Below, in pieces: positions 17,574 through 26,677 of a DNA stretch of 64,000 bases; the stretch's first letter is position 1; each line of letters begins with the position of its first letter. Source of the DNA: Variibacter sp. (lineage in GTDB: Bacteria; Pseudomonadota; Alphaproteobacteria; Rhizobiales; Xanthobacteraceae). A model generated the notes under the pieces. It was given only the letters and a program-made list of their open reading frames with translations, was not told the origin of the DNA and did no database searches. The stretch lies in the NCBI GenBank assembly GCA_019689555.1, contig JADGHE010000011.1:1-64000 (forward strand), given 5' to 3'. The translations under genes and the position numbers were made by a program.

Positions 17574-18590
17574 TCAGCGGCCGCCCTGGCGCGCGAAGGC
17601 GCGCGATTCCACAACCGGTTTCATGCGGCGGCCGATGCCGGAATCCCGCTGCAGACAGAGCATGGCGATTTCGAGGCTCGCGACCCCCTCCTCGCCCGTG
17701 ACGACCGGCGGCGTGCCGTTGCGGATCGCCTTGACGAAGGCGAGCAGCTCGGCCCGCAGCGGCTCGGCATGGCCGACCGGCAAATGCCGCATGGAATAGC
17801 TGCCGTCCGGCTTGAAGCCGAAGCACTCGGTGACCTGCCGCGTCAGCAGATCGGCGACGACATATTTCTTGCGGGTCGCCACGTGCACGGTGCGCGCCTT
17901 GAACGGCGTGAGCCAGTTCGTGGTGATCTGCGCCAGGACGCCGGAGGCCGTGCGAAACTGCAGCAGCGCGATGTCCTCGGTCTGCGCGCGCGCGGAGGCC
18001 AGCATCGGCTGCACCTCGGCGATCTCCGAATCCGTGAACCAGCGGATGAGGTCGATGTCGTGCACCGCGAGGTCGATGACGACGCCCACGTTCGACATGC
18101 GCGGCGGAAACGGCCCGACGCGCGTGATGCCGATTGAGAGGATTTCCTCGCCGCGCAGCGCGTCCTTGGTCGACTGTACGGCGGGATTGAAGCGCTCGAC
18201 GTGGCCGACCATCAGCGTGACGCCGGCGCGGCGGGCGGCGGCGACGATCGCGCGCCCCTCCTCCGGCGTCGAGCCGATCGGCTTCTCCACGAGCACGTGG
18301 ACGCCGGCGCGAATGGCCTCGAGGGCGAGGTCGTGATGGAGATGCGTCGGCGCCGCGATCGACACCGCATCGACGCCGAGCTTCAGCAGCGCCGACAGGT
18401 CGTCGACCGCGGCGCAATTGAGCGCGTTTCCGATGAACTCCGCCTGCTTGCGATCCGGATCGGCGATCCCGACGAGGCTTACGCCCGGCAGTTCGGCGAG
18501 CACGCGCGCGTGGTTGCTGCCCATCACGCCGACGCCGACGACGCCCACGCGCAAGACGTCGTCGCCCTGCCCCGTTGCGGCTCTCACCAT
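17574..18590 (-). CDS. Gfo/Idh/MocA oxidoreductase (GnnA-like candidate)
   Basis: Protein of 338 residues from the ATG at 18590. It has an N-terminal Rossmann domain (VGVVGVGVMGSNH, about 15-27), the EKP motif at 102-104 that places the catalytic Lys, and a C-terminal alpha/beta domain with DLAVHDIDLIRW, whose His-Asp is typical of the family. These enzymes oxidise sugars or sugar nucleotides with NAD(P). Its size and its place in an LPS block fit a UDP-GlcNAc 3-dehydrogenase (GnnA), the first step to 2,3-diamino-glucose lipid A. No aminotransferase GnnB is adjacent, so this remains an inference. Confidence 0.85.
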   Translation of the reverse strand: MVRAATGQGDDVLRVGVVGVGVMGSNHARVLAELPGVSLVGIADPDRKQAEFIGNALNCAAVDDLSALLKLGVDAVSIAAPTHLHHDLALEAIRAGVHVLVEKPIGSTPEEGRAIVAAARRAGVTLMVGHVERFNPAVQSTKDALRGEEILSIGITRVGPFPPRMSNVGVVIDLAVHDIDLIRWFTDSEIAEVQPMLASARAQTEDIALLQFRTASGVLAQITTNWLTPFKARTVHVATRKKYVVADLLTRQVTECFGFKPDGSYSMRHLPVGHAEPLRAELLAFVKAIRNGTPPVVTGEEGVASLEIAMLCLQRDSGIGRRMKPVVESRAFARQGGR

Positions 18591-18721
18591 CGACCCCGCA
18601 TCCCTCGTGCACGTTCCAGAACGCACACTCGAATACCACAGGCCGCACCCGATTGACCATGCGGGGCGCCTGTGCCGTTCAACACTTTTTGCGCCAACGC
18701 ATTACAATTCGTGCAACACGC

Positions 18722-19477
18722 TCATTCCGCGGCATGGGAGTCCCGTGCGGGGGAAAGCGAAAGGCCTGCGGCCAGCGCGTCCGCGCGGAACGCGCGAACC
18801 GCATCGAGCGACAGCTCGTCCGGGCTCTTGGAGCCGAGGGCGGGAAGCTTCTTGAGCACGTCCGCAGGCGCGGTGATGATGTGGCAGCCCATGCGGTCGG
18901 CCTCCACGACGTTGAAGACTTCCCGCGTGGAGGCCCAGATGATCTCCACGTTCGCGGTCGCCCGCGCGCGGCGGACGGCATCCTGCATCAGCGGGCGGTA
19001 GTCGTAGCCGACATCGGCGAGCCGGCCGGCGAAGACCGAGACGCAGGCGGGCGCGCCGCCGGCGAGCGCGTCGACCGCGCGCGCGACCTGCTCGGCGGTG
19101 AAGATCGCCGTCACGTTCACCTTCACGCCCTCGCGCGCGAGCGCGCGCACCGCCTCGTAAAGCGGCTCGCCGCGCGTGGTGGTGACGGGCAGCTTCACAT
19201 AGACGTTCGGGCCCCATGTGGCGATCGTGCGCGCCTGCGCCACCATCTCCGGGATGTCATCGGAGAAGACCTCGAAGGAAATGTGGCGGTCGGGCACGGC
19301 GGCGACGATCTCGCGGCCATAGGCCTCGTAGTCGGTCACGCCCGCCTTCTTCAGGAGCGAGGGATTGGTGGTGAAGCCCTTGACCCAGCCGTGCGCGGCC
19401 ATGTCGAGGATCTGCGCCTTGTCGGCGCCGTCCGTGAACAGCTTCACCGCGAGATCCGCGAGCCGTATGCGATCCAT
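18722..19477 (-). CDS. Transaldolase-family protein in heptose cluster
   Basis: Protein of 251 residues in the transaldolase/fructose-6-phosphate aldolase family. The Schiff-base Lys95 lies in NVYVKLPVT, with the conserved Asp16 (LFTDGAD) and TTNPS at 36-40. Small (~220-250 residue) members do either transaldolase or F6P-aldolase chemistry. The ATG at 19477 follows AAGGTG. It sits 152 bp downstream of hldE and upstream of the Gfo/Idh gene. Transaldolase can yield sedoheptulose-7-phosphate, the precursor of ADP-heptose, so a role in feeding LPS core synthesis is plausible but unproven. Confidence 0.88.
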   Translation of the reverse strand: MDRIRLADLAVKLFTDGADKAQILDMAAHGWVKGFTTNPSLLKKAGVTDYEAYGREIVAAVPDRHISFEVFSDDIPEMVAQARTIATWGPNVYVKLPVTTTRGEPLYEAVRALAREGVKVNVTAIFTAEQVARAVDALAGGAPACVSVFAGRLADVGYDYRPLMQDAVRRARATANVEIIWASTREVFNVVEADRMGCHIITAPADVLKKLPALGSKSPDELSLDAVRAFRADALAAGLSLSPARDSHAAE

Positions 19478-19629
19478 GCCGGTCACCTTGGAGGCGGCGC
19501 CGAGACGCCGGGACGGCGTCGTGAGTCGGGCGAGCGCTCCACCCCCCTTGTAGGGCTTTTGGGCGCCGCCGCAAACAGCCGAGCCAAGCCCCCGCGAGAC
19601 GAACGCAATCGCCGGCCGGCGGCGCCCCG

Positions 19630-21102
19630 TCAGCCCCGGCTGCGACGGGACTGGGCGACGAGGCGGCTCGTGCTCTGGCCGGGAACCAGGTCGACCAGAA
19701 GCACCTCGCCGCCGGCCGCCTCGACGAGGTCGGCGCCGACCACGTCCTCGCGCCGGTAGTCGGCGCCCTTGACCAGCACCTTGGGGCGGATTTCGCGGAT
19801 CAGCTCGAGGGGCGTCGGCTCGTCGAACAGCACGACGAGATCGACCGCCTCGAGCGCGGCGAGCACCTGGGCGCGGGCCTGCTGATCCTGGATCGGCCGG
19901 CCTTCGCCCTTGAGGCCGGCCACGGAGACGTCGCTGTTGAGGCCGACCACGAGGCGGTCGCAGGCGGCGCGCGCCTGGGTGAGCAGCTTCACGTGCCCCG
20001 GATGGATGAGGTCGAAGCACCCGTTCGTGAAGCCGATGCGCAGGCCCACGCGGCGCCATTCGCCGAGGACGTCCTTGAGCACGCGACGGTCGAAGACGAT
20101 CTTTTCCTCCGCGGCGAGCGCCGCGTGCGGCAGCAGGCGCGCGCGCAATTCGGCCGCGGAGACCGCCGCCGTTCCGCGCTTGCCGACGACGATCGCGGCC
20201 GCCGCATTGGCGGCGCGCATCGCGATCTCGAAATCGGCGCCGGCGGCGAGCAGCGTTCCGAGCACGGCCGCCACGGTGTCGCCTGCGCCGGAGACGTCGC
20301 GCACGCGCACCGGATAGGCGGGCACATGCACCGGGGCCGCGCCCCGCACGTGCAGCGTCATGCCGTCCTCGCTGCGCGTCACCAGCACCGCTTCGCTGCC
20401 CACGAGCTCGGCGAGCTCGGCGGCCGCCGCCTCGATCTCGTCGTTGCTCGTCGCCGGGCGGCGCACGGCCTCGGAGAGCTCCTTGCGGTTGGGCGTGATG
20501 AGCGTCGCGCCCCGGTAAATGCTGTAGTCGTTGCCCTTCGGATCCACGATCACGGGCTTGCCGGCTGCGCGCGCGCCGTCGATCAGGGCGCGAATGACGC
20601 GCGGCGTCAGCACGCCCTTGGCATAATCCGAGAGGATCACGGCGCCGGCCCGCGCGATCGCCGGCAGCGCCTCCTTGAGCAGCGCCTCCTCCACCGCGGG
20701 TCCGACCGGGCGCGCGAGCTCCCAATCGGCGCGCAACAGGTGCGTCGAATGGTGCTCGGAGACGAAGCGCGCCTTCCGCGTCGTCGGCCGCGTCGCATCG
20801 ACGATGAGATGTGCTTTCGTGCGCGGATGCGCCACGAAGGCGGAAGCGAGGCCGCGCCCCTCCTCGTCGTCGCCGACCACGCCCACGAAGATGCATTGCG
20901 CGCCGAGCCCGGCGACGTTGCGCGCGACGTTGCCGGCGCCGCCGATCTCCGTCTCCCGGCGCCTCACGGCCAGGACGGGCGTCGCCGCCTCCGGGGAAAT
21001 GCGGGAGACCTCGCCGTAGATGAATTCGTCGAGCATGAGGTCGCCGATGCACAGCACGGTCTGCGCTTCAAGCCGCGGCAGGATCTCCTCGAAGGTCTGC
21101 AT
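19630..21102 (-). CDS. hldE: Bifunctional heptose-7-P kinase / heptose-1-P adenylyltransferase HldE
   Basis: Protein of 490 residues. The N-terminal ribokinase domain (about 1-325; GGAGNVARN near 54, GAGDT at 272-276 with base Asp275) phosphorylates heptose-7-P at C1. The C-terminal nucleotidyltransferase domain (about 350-490; [13 protein letters not shown] with HxGH at 367-370) makes ADP-heptose. The fused form is typical of Proteobacteria. The product is used for LPS inner-core heptose after epimerisation by HldD, whose gene lies 23 bp upstream on the same strand. GmhB, needed between the two HldE steps, is encoded at 23375. Confidence 0.96.
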   Translation of the reverse strand: MQTFEEILPRLEAQTVLCIGDLMLDEFIYGEVSRISPEAATPVLAVRRRETEIGGAGNVARNVAGLGAQCIFVGVVGDDEEGRGLASAFVAHPRTKAHLIVDATRPTTRKARFVSEHHSTHLLRADWELARPVGPAVEEALLKEALPAIARAGAVILSDYAKGVLTPRVIRALIDGARAAGKPVIVDPKGNDYSIYRGATLITPNRKELSEAVRRPATSNDEIEAAAAELAELVGSEAVLVTRSEDGMTLHVRGAAPVHVPAYPVRVRDVSGAGDTVAAVLGTLLAAGADFEIAMRAANAAAAIVVGKRGTAAVSAAELRARLLPHAALAAEEKIVFDRRVLKDVLGEWRRVGLRIGFTNGCFDLIHPGHVKLLTQARAACDRLVVGLNSDVSVAGLKGEGRPIQDQQARAQVLAALEAVDLVVLFDEPTPLELIREIRPKVLVKGADYRREDVVGADLVEAAGGEVLLVDLVPGQSTSRLVAQSRRSRG

Positions 21103-21125
21103 GGTCGCCAGGCGAGATGTGAGCT

Positions 21126-22106
21126 TCAGCGGTAACGGTCGGAGGTTGCGAGATAGCGCGTCACGTAGTGCCGGACGGCGTCCTCGAGCGGGGTGAATCC
21201 GGCGTTGAATCCGGCCCGCCGGAGGTTCGCGGTCGAGGCCTGGGTGAAATACTGATACCGGCCGCGCAGGGATTCCGGCATGTCGATATATTCGATGTGC
21301 GGCTTGCGCCCGAGCGCGGCGAACAGAGCTTCCGCAAGATCGCGAAAGGTGCGGGCGCGGCCGGTGCCGACATTGAAGATGCCGGAGACGGAGGGGCTCG
21401 CGAGCAGCCACAGGATCACGGCGACCACGTCGTCCACATAGATGAAGTCGCGCTGCTCGCCGCCGTCGGCGATGTCCGGCCGGTGCGAGCGAAAGAGCTG
21501 CATGGGATGGCCCTCGCGCACGCGGTCGAACGCCTTCGCGACGAGGCTCATCATGTGGCCCTTGTGGTACTCGTTGGGGCCGAAGACGTTGAACAGCTTG
21601 AGCCCCACCCACTGCGGCGGCAGCGGCGCGCCGCGCGCGGCGCGCTCGGCGACCACCAGATCGAACTGGTGCTTGCTCCAGGCATAGAGATTGAGCGGCA
21701 CGAGCCGCCTCAGGGCCGGCAGCGACCAGTCGTCCTCGAAGCCCGCCGAGCCGTCCCCGTAGGTTGCGGCCGAGGAGGCGTAGATGAATCGCGTGCCCGT
21801 CTTCGTGCACCAGTCGAGCAGCGCGAGCGAGAGGCGGAAATTGCTGGCGACCACGCTGTCGCCGTCCTGCGCCGTCGTGTCCGAATTGGCGCCGAGATGG
21901 ATGATCGCCTCGAGCTTGCGGCCCTCGAGCCACGCCAGGGTCTCGCCGATCGGGACAACGTCGGCGAGCTGGCGCTTCTGCAGATTGCGCCAGCGCCCGT
22001 CGTTCCCCAAGGTGTCGTTGACCACGACATCCGTGCGGCCGGCATCGTTCAGCGCGGCAACGACATTCGATCCGATAAAACCGGCTCCGCCGGTCACCAG
22101 CAACAT
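21126..22106 (-). CDS. hldD: ADP-glyceromanno-heptose 6-epimerase HldD
   Basis: Protein of 326 residues, an extended SDR that converts ADP-D-glycero-D-manno-heptose to the L-glycero form. It shows the NAD(P)-binding GGAGFIGSN at 6-14, the HLGAN and YASSAATYG segments, the catalytic YxxxK in LYAWSK, and the ADP-heptose-specific PNEYHKGHM region. Length fits HldD. GGAG precedes the ATG at 22106. It is the first gene of the minus-strand envelope run and is divergent from the GT9 gene at 22290 across 183 bp that must hold promoters for both. Confidence 0.95.
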   Translation of the reverse strand: MLLVTGGAGFIGSNVVAALNDAGRTDVVVNDTLGNDGRWRNLQKRQLADVVPIGETLAWLEGRKLEAIIHLGANSDTTAQDGDSVVASNFRLSLALLDWCTKTGTRFIYASSAATYGDGSAGFEDDWSLPALRRLVPLNLYAWSKHQFDLVVAERAARGAPLPPQWVGLKLFNVFGPNEYHKGHMMSLVAKAFDRVREGHPMQLFRSHRPDIADGGEQRDFIYVDDVVAVILWLLASPSVSGIFNVGTGRARTFRDLAEALFAALGRKPHIEYIDMPESLRGRYQYFTQASTANLRRAGFNAGFTPLEDAVRHYVTRYLATSDRYR

Positions 22107-22289
22107 GCATGCACTCCAGGCGTGAGCCGGGGTCGCTTCCTTTGCCCCAGCCGGGCTTTCGGCGCAACATGCGGCGGGGGCCGCGCGAAGGCCGGGGGTC
22201 CGGCCGCCCGGCCGAACTGGACACCTCGCCGGTTGCGCGCTACCCGCTCGTCACCCGTGACCGCAAGATTAGGACCCGCCGCCCCGCCG

Positions 22290-23369
22290 ATGGATGCGCG
22301 CCTCGAGGACAGCCTGGGCCGACTCGCCGGCGGAGACGCCGAGACCTCGCCGATTCTCGTGGTTCCCTACATGTGGATCGGCGATTTCGTGCGCTGCCAC
22401 ACGGTGGTGCGCGTGCTCAAGGCCCGTTTTCCTTCGCGCCCGGTGGACGTGGTCGCGACCTCCCTGACGGCCCCCCTCGCCGACTACATGCCGGGCGTGC
22501 GGCAGGCCGTCGTCGCGGACATTCCGCACCGGCGCCTCGCGATCGGCCAGCAGGCGGCGCTCGCCCGCCGCCTGCGCCGGGAGGGCTACGGCACGGCCCT
22601 CGTGATGTCCCGCAAGTGGAAGGCGGCGCTGGCGCCGTTCCTGGCCGGGATCCCCGAGCGCATCGGCTATGTCGGCGAGGGGCGGTTCGGGCTCCTCAAC
22701 GCGCCGCGATGGGGCGAGCGCAGGCTGCCGCGGATGGTCGACCAGTGCGCCGCCCTGGCGCTGCCGGCCGGGGCGCCGCTGCCCCCCGCATGGCCGCCGC
22801 CCCGCCTCGCGGTGCCCGCGGCCGAGATCGCGGATTGGCGGGCGCGGCGCGGGCTCGGCGACGAGCCGTCCGTGGTCGCGCTCGCGCCCGGCGCGGTCGG
22901 CCCGTCCAAGCGGTGGCCGGTGGAGCGGTACGGCGCGGTCGCGTCCGAACTCGCCCGGCAGGGCTGGACCGTCTGGGTGATCGGGGGACCGGCGGAGCGC
23001 CCGCTCGCCGCGGAGATCTGCGCCGCCTCCGGGGGGCTCGCGCGCGACCTCACCGGCGAGGACCTGCGCGAGGCGATCCTGGCGCTCGGCGCGGCGCGCC
23101 TCGCCATCTCCAACGATTCGGGCCTGCTCCACGTTGCCGCCGCCATCGGCACCCCGACGATCGGCATCTTCGGCCCTACCAGCGCCTGGCACTGGGCCCC
23201 GCTCAACCCGCTCGCCGGGACCGTCGCGGCGGAGACGCCGCCGCCCTGCCAGCCGTGTCACAAGCCGGTCTGCCGCTTCGGGCATCATCGGTGCATGCGC
23301 GACATCCCGGCAGGCCAGGTTCTCGCCGCGGTCCGCCGCGCCCTCGAACCGACCTCGGGAACGGCCTGA
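22290..23369 (+). CDS. GT9 glycosyltransferase (heptosyltransferase II-like)
   Basis: Protein of 359 residues in glycosyltransferase family 9, the ADP-heptose:LPS heptosyltransferases. The two GT-B domains are recognisable: an N-terminal acceptor domain beginning [22 protein letters not shown], and a C-terminal nucleotide-sugar domain with [13 protein letters not shown] and the family signature [23 protein letters not shown]. Closest in pattern to WaaF. The ATG at 22290 starts just before the first strand. It is followed five bases later by gmhB. It works at the inner membrane, extending the core oligosaccharide. Confidence 0.88.
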   Translation: MDARLEDSLGRLAGGDAETSPILVVPYMWIGDFVRCHTVVRVLKARFPSRPVDVVATSLTAPLADYMPGVRQAVVADIPHRRLAIGQQAALARRLRREGYGTALVMSRKWKAALAPFLAGIPERIGYVGEGRFGLLNAPRWGERRLPRMVDQCAALALPAGAPLPPAWPPPRLAVPAAEIADWRARRGLGDEPSVVALAPGAVGPSKRWPVERYGAVASELARQGWTVWVIGGPAERPLAAEICAASGGLARDLTGEDLREAILALGAARLAISNDSGLLHVAAAIGTPTIGIFGPTSAWHWAPLNPLAGTVAAETPPPCQPCHKPVCRFGHHRCMRDIPAGQVLAAVRRALEPTSGTA

Positions 23370-23374
23370 GCGCA

Positions 23375-23953
23375 ATGACGGACCGGCCGGCCAAAACGGA
23401 CGCGCAACCGCGGCCCGCCGCCTTCCTGGATCGCGACGGCGTGCTGATCCACGACGACGGATATATCGGCCAGCGCGAGCGGGTGCGCTGGATTCCGGGC
23501 GCGGCGGAAGCCGTGCGACGTCTCAACCAGAACGGGTATCTGGTCTTCATCGTCTCCAATCAGTCGGGGGTCGCCCGCGGGCTGTTCACGGAGGCCGACC
23601 TCGCCGCCGTGCATGCCTTCATCGTCGCGGGCCTCGCCGCGCAGGGCGCGCGCATCGACGATGTGCGCTACTGCCTCTACCACCCGGAGGGGAAGGTCGA
23701 GGCCTATCGCCGCGTCTCGGACTGGCGCAAGCCCGCGCCCGGCATGATCCTCGATCTGATGCGGCACTGGCCGGTCGATGCCGCGCGCAGCTTCGTGGTC
23801 GGGGACAAGCCGTCGGACGTGGCGGCGGGGGAAGCGGCGGGACTCCGCGGCTTCCTGTTCACGGGCGGGAACCTCGACACGTTCATCGCGCGCTGCCTTG
23901 CGGCGACGGGCGCGCCCGCACCGCTCCCCGGCGCCGACGCCCGGGCGCGTTGA
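23375..23953 (+). CDS. gmhB: Heptose-1,7-bisphosphate phosphatase GmhB (zinc-site variant)
   Basis: Protein of 192 residues, HAD phosphatase of the GmhB/HisB-N group. The nucleophile pair Asp19/Asp21 is in FLDRDGVL, then SNQSGVARG and the acidic GDKPSD near 144. It should remove the 7-phosphate of heptose-1,7-bisphosphate. Most GmhB proteins bind structural zinc through CxH and CxC. Here only Cys100 of CLYHPEG remains; the first His position is Tyr and the CxC positions are Ser115 and Trp117. The fold may be zinc-free. Placement between two GT9 genes supports the heptose role. Confidence 0.85.
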   Translation: MTDRPAKTDAQPRPAAFLDRDGVLIHDDGYIGQRERVRWIPGAAEAVRRLNQNGYLVFIVSNQSGVARGLFTEADLAAVHAFIVAGLAAQGARIDDVRYCLYHPEGKVEAYRRVSDWRKPAPGMILDLMRHWPVDAARSFVVGDKPSDVAAGEAAGLRGFLFTGGNLDTFIARCLAATGAPAPLPGADARAR

Positions 23954-23977
23954 CCGCCGGACGGCCTATGCTAGGTT
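23950..23977 (+). promoter_or_regulatory. Candidate sigma70-type promoter
   Basis: TTGACC (23950-23955), a 16-base spacer and TAGGTT (23972-23977) overlap the gmhB stop and point to the GT9 gene at 24202. The -35 matches five of six consensus bases; the -10 is weak. It would leave a leader of over 200 bases, of which the 248-bp gap otherwise shows nothing recognisable. Confidence 0.3.
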
Positions 23978-24201
23978 GCTGCGACCTCTCAGCCCGGACG
24001 GCGCGTTGGCGGCAACGCGAGCCGTGGGATGTTCGATGATCTCGTTTTGCCCCGATCTCGAAGCTTTTTCAGCCCCTGTGCTGAACGACAGGCTTTTTCA
24101 GACGTCCATCGTTCCGCACCCCGTCGCGGCGGCGGCGGCCGTCGGTCGGGGGAGCGTTCGCACCCCTTTCATCACGCCTTCCGGCGACATGGACTGATCG
24201 T

Positions 24202-25395
24202 GTGGATTCCGAGACCCTGCTCAGGCGCGACTTCCGGCGCATCCTGTTGATCAAGCTGTCCGCGCTCGGCGACGTCATTCACACGATCCCGGTGCTGAAC
24301 CAGCTGCGGCGGCGCTACCCGGACGCGGAAATCCACTGGCTCACCAAGCCCGCCATGGCCGAGCTCATCGGCCACCACCCGGCGCTCGACCGCGTCATCC
24401 TCTTCCATGACGAGGAATGGCGGCGTCCGTGGCGCACCGGCGCGAAGGCGCTGCGCACGCTGTGGACGCTCGTCCGCGCGCTGCGCGGCGGCCGCTACGA
24501 CCTGGTGATCGACCTGCACGGGCAGATCCGCTCCGCCGCCTGCACGCTGCTGACCGGGGCGCCGGTGCGCATCGGCTTCGACCGCCCGCGCGAGGAAGTC
24601 CGCAAGGCCTCGGCGCGCAAGCTGCCCGCCAACGCCTACCGGCACGCCTGGGCCGGCGCGCGGGAGGGATCGTGGCTCGCCTACACGCACCCGATCCGGC
24701 TCGCGACGCTCGATACGCACGCGGTCGACCGCTATCTGCGCGTCGGCCTGCTGCTCGGATTCGAGCCGGCGCCCGCCGACTTCTCCTTCCCCATCCCGGA
24801 GGCGGCCGAACGGCGCGCCGGCGCCCTTCTCGCCGAGCATGGAATAGGCGCCGCGCCCGAATCGCGGTTCGTGCTGCTCGCGCCCGGCAGCGCCTGGGAG
24901 ACCAAGCGGTGGACGGCGGAAGGATTCGCGGCCGTGGCGCGCCATGTCCTGGACCGGGGCCTGCCGGTCGTGCTCATCGGCTCCGGCAAGGACCGGCTCG
25001 CCTGCCGCGCGGTCGCGGAGCGCGCGCCGGGCGTGGCCGATCTGTGCGGGCGCACCGCGCTCACCGAGCTCGCGGCGATCGTCCGGCGCGCCGCCGTCGT
25101 GGTGACGAACGATTCGGGGCCGATGCATCTTGCGGCGGCGCTGGGCCGGCCGACCGTCAGCATGTTCGGCCCGACCGATCCGCTCTGGATCGGCCCTTAC
25201 GGGCAGCCGGACGCCGTGATTTCCGCCGAGCTTTCGTGCGCTCCCTGCTATCTGCGCCAGTTGCGGCGTTGCCCCCACGGCCATGCCTGCATGTACGGCC
25301 TCGCGCCGGAGGAGGTGATCGCGCGCATCGAGCGCGCGCTCGCCCCGGCGGAGGCGCGGCCGGCGGCGCGGCGCATCGCTTCCGCGGGGGAGTGA
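24202..25395 (+). CDS. GT9 glycosyltransferase (WaaC/WaaF/WaaQ family)
   Basis: Protein of 397 residues from a GTG at 24202. It shows the GT9 N-terminal ILLIKLSALGDVIHTIPVLN, DLVIDLHGQIRSA, and the C-terminal LAPGSAWETKRWT and NDSGPMHLAAALGRPTVSMFGPT. It should move a heptose or other sugar from an ADP- or similar donor to LPS core. With the GT9 at 22290 it could supply the two inner-core heptoses. Three Cys near 350-365 (SCAPCYLRQLRRC) match those seen in many GT9 proteins. The GTG has no clear Shine-Dalgarno, so the exact start is uncertain. Confidence 0.87.
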   Translation: MDSETLLRRDFRRILLIKLSALGDVIHTIPVLNQLRRRYPDAEIHWLTKPAMAELIGHHPALDRVILFHDEEWRRPWRTGAKALRTLWTLVRALRGGRYDLVIDLHGQIRSAACTLLTGAPVRIGFDRPREEVRKASARKLPANAYRHAWAGAREGSWLAYTHPIRLATLDTHAVDRYLRVGLLLGFEPAPADFSFPIPEAAERRAGALLAEHGIGAAPESRFVLLAPGSAWETKRWTAEGFAAVARHVLDRGLPVVLIGSGKDRLACRAVAERAPGVADLCGRTALTELAAIVRRAAVVVTNDSGPMHLAAALGRPTVSMFGPTDPLWIGPYGQPDAVISAELSCAPCYLRQLRRCPHGHACMYGLAPEEVIARIERALAPAEARPAARRIASAGE

Positions 25396-25465
25396 AGAAC
25401 CGCTCGACGGCTTGTTCCGGCGTCGGTTCGGTTTCGCTGAACCGCGCGCGTAAGGCCTTCTTCAC
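25392..25465. promoter_or_regulatory. Nested inverted repeats between GT9 gene and galE
   Basis: Outer arms GTGAAGAA (25392-25399) and TTCTTCAC (25458-25465) enclose an inner CGGTTC/GAACCG pair. Together they could fold the start of the 120-bp gap into one structure, overlapping the GT9 stop codon. There is no T-tract, so this could be a processing or attenuation element. Confidence 0.3.
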
Positions 25466-25515
25466 GCCTGCCCCCGTATGGTCTGCGCATCGGCAATCGC
25501 GCGCGGACCTGGCCA

Positions 25516-26496
25516 ATGACGATCCTGGTGACCGGAGGGGCCGGCTATATCGGCAGCCACATGGTGCACGAGCTCCTCGACGCCGGCGAGCGGGTCGTCG
25601 TACTCGACAATCTCTCGACCGGGCGGCGCCAGGCCGTACCGGCGGGCGTACCGCTGATCGTGGGCGACACCGGCGACGAGGCCCTGCTCGCCTCGCTGAT
25701 GCGGACCTGGCGCCCCGAGGCCATCATCCACTTCGCGGCCTCGATCGTCGTTCCCGATTCGGTCCGCGATCCGCTTGGCTACTACCGCAACAACACGGCC
25801 AATTCCCGCGCTTTGCTGGCCGCGGCCGTCGACGCCAAGGTGCACCACTTCATCTTTTCCTCGACCGCCGCCGTCTACGGCAACCCGGCGCAGGTCCCGG
25901 TCGACGAGGACGCGCCCACCCAGCCGCTGTCGCCCTACGGCACCTCGAAGCTCATGACGGAAATGATGCTCCGCGACGCCGCGGCGGCGCACGGGCTCGG
26001 TTACGTGATTCTGCGGTACTTCAACGTCGCGGGCGCCGACCCGAAGGGCCGCGCCGGCCAGTCCACCCCCGGCGCCACGCATCTCGTCAAGGTGGCGGTG
26101 CAGGCCGCGCTGGGCCTGCGGCCGCATCTCGAGGTCTATGGCACGGACTATCCGACGCGGGACGGCACCTGCGTGCGCGACTACATCCACGTCACGGACC
26201 TGGTGCGGGCGCATTCCGCGGCGCTGGCGCATCTGCGCGCCGGGGGCGGCAATGCGACGCTCAACTGCGGCTACGGGCGGGGCTACTCGGTTCTCGAAGT
26301 CGTCGAGGCGGTCAAGCGGATCGCCAAGAAGGATTTCCCGGTGCGTCTTTCGGCCCGCCGCCCTGGCGATCCGGCCATGATCGTGGCGGACGCCGGCCGC
26401 ATCCGCCGCCTGCTCGGCTGGAAGCCGATGCTCGACGAACTCGACGCGATCGTCGCCCACGCCCTCGCCTGGGAGCGCCGTCTGATCGGGACCTAG
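25516..26496 (+). CDS. galE: UDP-glucose 4-epimerase GalE
   Basis: Protein of 326 residues, an extended SDR that interconverts UDP-glucose and UDP-galactose (or the N-acetyl forms). The NAD-binding GGAGYIGSH is at 7-15, then DNLSTGRR, the catalytic Ser-Tyr-Lys in FSSTAAVYG and SPYGTSK, and the GalE signatures RYFNVAGAD and RDGTCVRDYIHV. Length fits. It provides sugar nucleotides for surface polysaccharide and lies between the GT9 and MsbA-like genes on the same strand. It is followed by a short GCAGGC/GCCTGC hairpin at 26501-26515. Confidence 0.93.
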   Translation: MTILVTGGAGYIGSHMVHELLDAGERVVVLDNLSTGRRQAVPAGVPLIVGDTGDEALLASLMRTWRPEAIIHFAASIVVPDSVRDPLGYYRNNTANSRALLAAAVDAKVHHFIFSSTAAVYGNPAQVPVDEDAPTQPLSPYGTSKLMTEMMLRDAAAAHGLGYVILRYFNVAGADPKGRAGQSTPGATHLVKVAVQAALGLRPHLEVYGTDYPTRDGTCVRDYIHVTDLVRAHSAALAHLRAGGGNATLNCGYGRGYSVLEVVEAVKRIAKKDFPVRLSARRPGDPAMIVADAGRIRRLLGWKPMLDELDAIVAHALAWERRLIGT

Positions 26497-26677
26497 GCGG
26501 GCAGGCTCCGCCTGCGGCCGGCCTTCGCCCGCGCGGAACCGCCCGATGCCGCCGGGGACACGCGCCCGCTGGCAGCCGCTTTTTGCTTGAAATCGCCCGC
26601 CGGGCAGGGCAACGGTGCCCGAAAGGCCGGGTGCCGTGATCGCAGCGGCCGTTCCTTCCCGTTGCTGACGGTTGGCG

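Noticed and set aside
24001-24201. Possible RNA gene in the gap before the second GT9 gene
   Set aside because: No cloverleaf or conserved RNA motif could be found; only a candidate promoter at 23950 was kept.
25422-25440. GTTC-N8-GTTC, similar to the alphaproteobacterial SOS (LexA) box
   Set aside because: The known box is GTTC-N7-GTTC; the spacing is one base too long and the neighbouring genes are not SOS genes.
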